From the NCBI GenBank assembly GCA_902489595.1, contig CABUAS010000046.1:1-14144 (forward strand): 14,144 nt of DNA, written 5' to 3'. This DNA comes from an uncultured Oscillospiraceae bacterium. GTDB lineage: Bacteria; Bacillota; Clostridia; Oscillospirales; Acutalibacteraceae. Position 1 is the stretch's first letter, and each line of letters begins with the position of its first letter. The position numbers and the translations under genes are program-made. Positions 13,326 through 14,144 of this stretch are shown here, piece after piece. Under the pieces are notes generated by a model. The model worked only from the letters and a program-made list of their open reading frames with translations. It ran no database searches and had not been told where the DNA came from.

Positions 13326-13330
13326 TTTTT

Positions 13331-13546
13331 ATGAAAACATTTACAAAAGAAACATTCAGGAGAATGGCACGAACATTTTTACAGGCGTTTATCGCATACA
13401 TAGCCGTAAACCTTGTAGCAGTCGATTTTACAAGCAGTAAAGATGTGTTGAAATCGGCACTCATCGGTTTATGTGTGTCCGCTGTATCGGCTGGTATTGC
13501 CGCAGTTATGAATTTGGAAAACGGAGGCAATGTAAATGACGCTTGA
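13331..13546 (+). CDS. Small phage-type holin
   Basis: This 71-aa protein has a basic N-terminus (MKTFTKETFRRMAR), a first hydrophobic segment at about 14-31 (RTFLQAFIAYIAVNLVAV), a polar turn, a second at about 41-60 (KSALIGLCVSAVSAGIAAVM) and a short polar tail. This is the size and layout of two-segment holins such as the r1t-like families, which perforate the membrane to release an endolysin. The ATG follows AAGGAG 8 bases upstream, itself overlapping the previous stop. Its last 11 bases overlap the endolysin start. Context (an accessory coiled-coil protein before, a CHAP endolysin after) is the strongest argument. Confidence 0.8.
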   Translation: MKTFTKETFRRMARTFLQAFIAYIAVNLVAVDFTSSKDVLKSALIGLCVSAVSAGIAAVMNLENGGNVNDA

Positions 13547-14144
13547 TGATTTTATCAGTAAGTATAAGATTGGCAAATCATACGCTTACAACGGCACATA
13601 CAAGGGCGAGTGTGTAAGTCTCGTAAAATGCTATATTGATGAGGTTCTCGGCAAAACACCGCAGGCAATCGGCAATGCTAAAGATTACTGGGCGAAGCGA
13701 AACGGTGCATATCTTAAAAGTATTTTTACACCGATTGCAAATACGCCTGATTTTGTACCGCAGAGGGGCGATGTGTTCGTCAGAACAAGCGGCGTTTACG
13801 GTCATATCGGCATTGTGCTTAATGCGACTAAAGATTATTTTTACACAATCGAGCAGAATTATAACGGCTGCCGGGTTGTAAAGAATATCAAGCACACCGA
13901 TTGGCGAAATATTAACTTCCTCAGACCGAAAAATCAGAGCGGCATTGCAGGTGATTTTATGGTTGGCAAAGCCTATACTCTTACATCAAATGTGAAAATC
14001 CGCACAGGTGCAGGAACGAACTGCCGTCAGAAGAAGGTCAGCGAGATTAACGCAGCAGGTCAGAAACGCTGCACAAGCCGGAACAGAAACGATTACGCAG
14101 TGCTCCGAAAGGGAATTGAAATTATTCCGAAGCAGATTAAAACC
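13536..14144 (+). CDS. CHAP-SH3 endolysin (3' end beyond the window)
   Basis: This is a cell-wall hydrolase, 203 residues visible, open to the window edge. Residues 1-132 form a CHAP domain (Cys/His amidase/peptidase) with the nucleophile C26 in GECVSLVK, the general base H90 in YGHIGIVLN and the polar residue E106 in IEQNYNG. It should cut peptidoglycan amide bonds, either N-acetylmuramoyl-L-alanine or cross-bridge. From about 146 an SH3-type wall-binding region begins (KAYTLTSNVKIRTGAGTN), continuing with a Gly/Lys/Arg-rich part to the edge. ATG at 13536 follows GGAGG (13523-13527) by 8 bases and overlaps the holin by 11 bases. No signal peptide, so export would depend on the holin. A wall-binding repeat may lie further on. 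Confidence 0.88.
   Translation, partial: MTLDDFISKYKIGKSYAYNGTYKGECVSLVKCYIDEVLGKTPQAIGNAKDYWAKRNGAYLKSIFTPIANTPDFVPQRGDVFVRTSGVYGHIGIVLNATKDYFYTIEQNYNGCRVVKNIKHTDWRNINFLRPKNQSGIAGDFMVGKAYTLTSNVKIRTGAGTNCRQKKVSEINAAGQKRCTSRNRNDYAVLRKGIEIIPKQIKT

Overview
The window looks like a chromosomal segment of a low-GC, endospore-forming Clostridia-type Firmicute, most likely an Oscillospiraceae/Ruminococcaceae-like gut bacterium. The evidence is strong GGAGG-type ribosome binding sites, AT-rich intergenic DNA, canonical SigA-like promoters, a CotJC spore-coat gene, Firmicute-specific families (DUF4180, Mn-catalase-like CotJC) and short CGTAG-headed palindromes that I associate with this group from memory. 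No rRNA, tRNA, CRISPR array or transposase gene was seen.

Layout. Positions 6-1691 (minus) hold a three-gene set: a membrane J-domain protein, a membrane zinc-ribbon protein and a DtxR/MntR-type metal-dependent repressor. Divergent from it is a PAP2-type phosphatase (1846-2748, plus) with an unusual Cys/His C-terminal tail. It converges on hisC (3103-4164, minus) across a 354-base gap filled almost entirely with hairpins. Three of these are 28-nt CGTAG-headed palindromes of identical architecture, and two form an inverted REPIN-like pair. hisC and rmuC (4280-5482, plus) are transcribed from back-to-back promoters. rmuC converges on a Cof-type HAD phosphatase (5518-6342, minus) at a bidirectional terminator.

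Positions 6493-11738 are a long plus-strand gene train: a polysaccharide pyruvyl transferase-family protein and an MFS transporter (ATGA overlap), a GNAT acetyltransferase and a P-loop kinase-like protein (ATGA overlap), a DUF4180 protein, a membrane-domain/GNAT fusion, and a DUF5131 three-Cys (phage Gp37/Gp68-like) protein. Only one convincing promoter, upstream of 6493, was found for the train. A separate promoter drives a small EamA-type transporter (11829-12242), which converges on a lone cotJC (12296-12895, minus).

The right end (13042 to the window edge) is a phage-type lysis cassette: an XhlA-like membrane coiled-coil protein, a small holin-like protein and a CHAP-SH3 endolysin truncated by the window end. 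The genes are tightly coupled through overlapping stop/SD/start signals. Directly upstream of the first SD is a perfect 11-bp inverted repeat containing the LexA-type core GAAC-N4-GTTC. The cassette therefore looks SOS-controlled, and no phage structural gene lies upstream of it in this window. This, the REP-like palindrome nest and the membrane-GNAT fusion carrying a relic SD plus an ATT codon are the most interesting observations.
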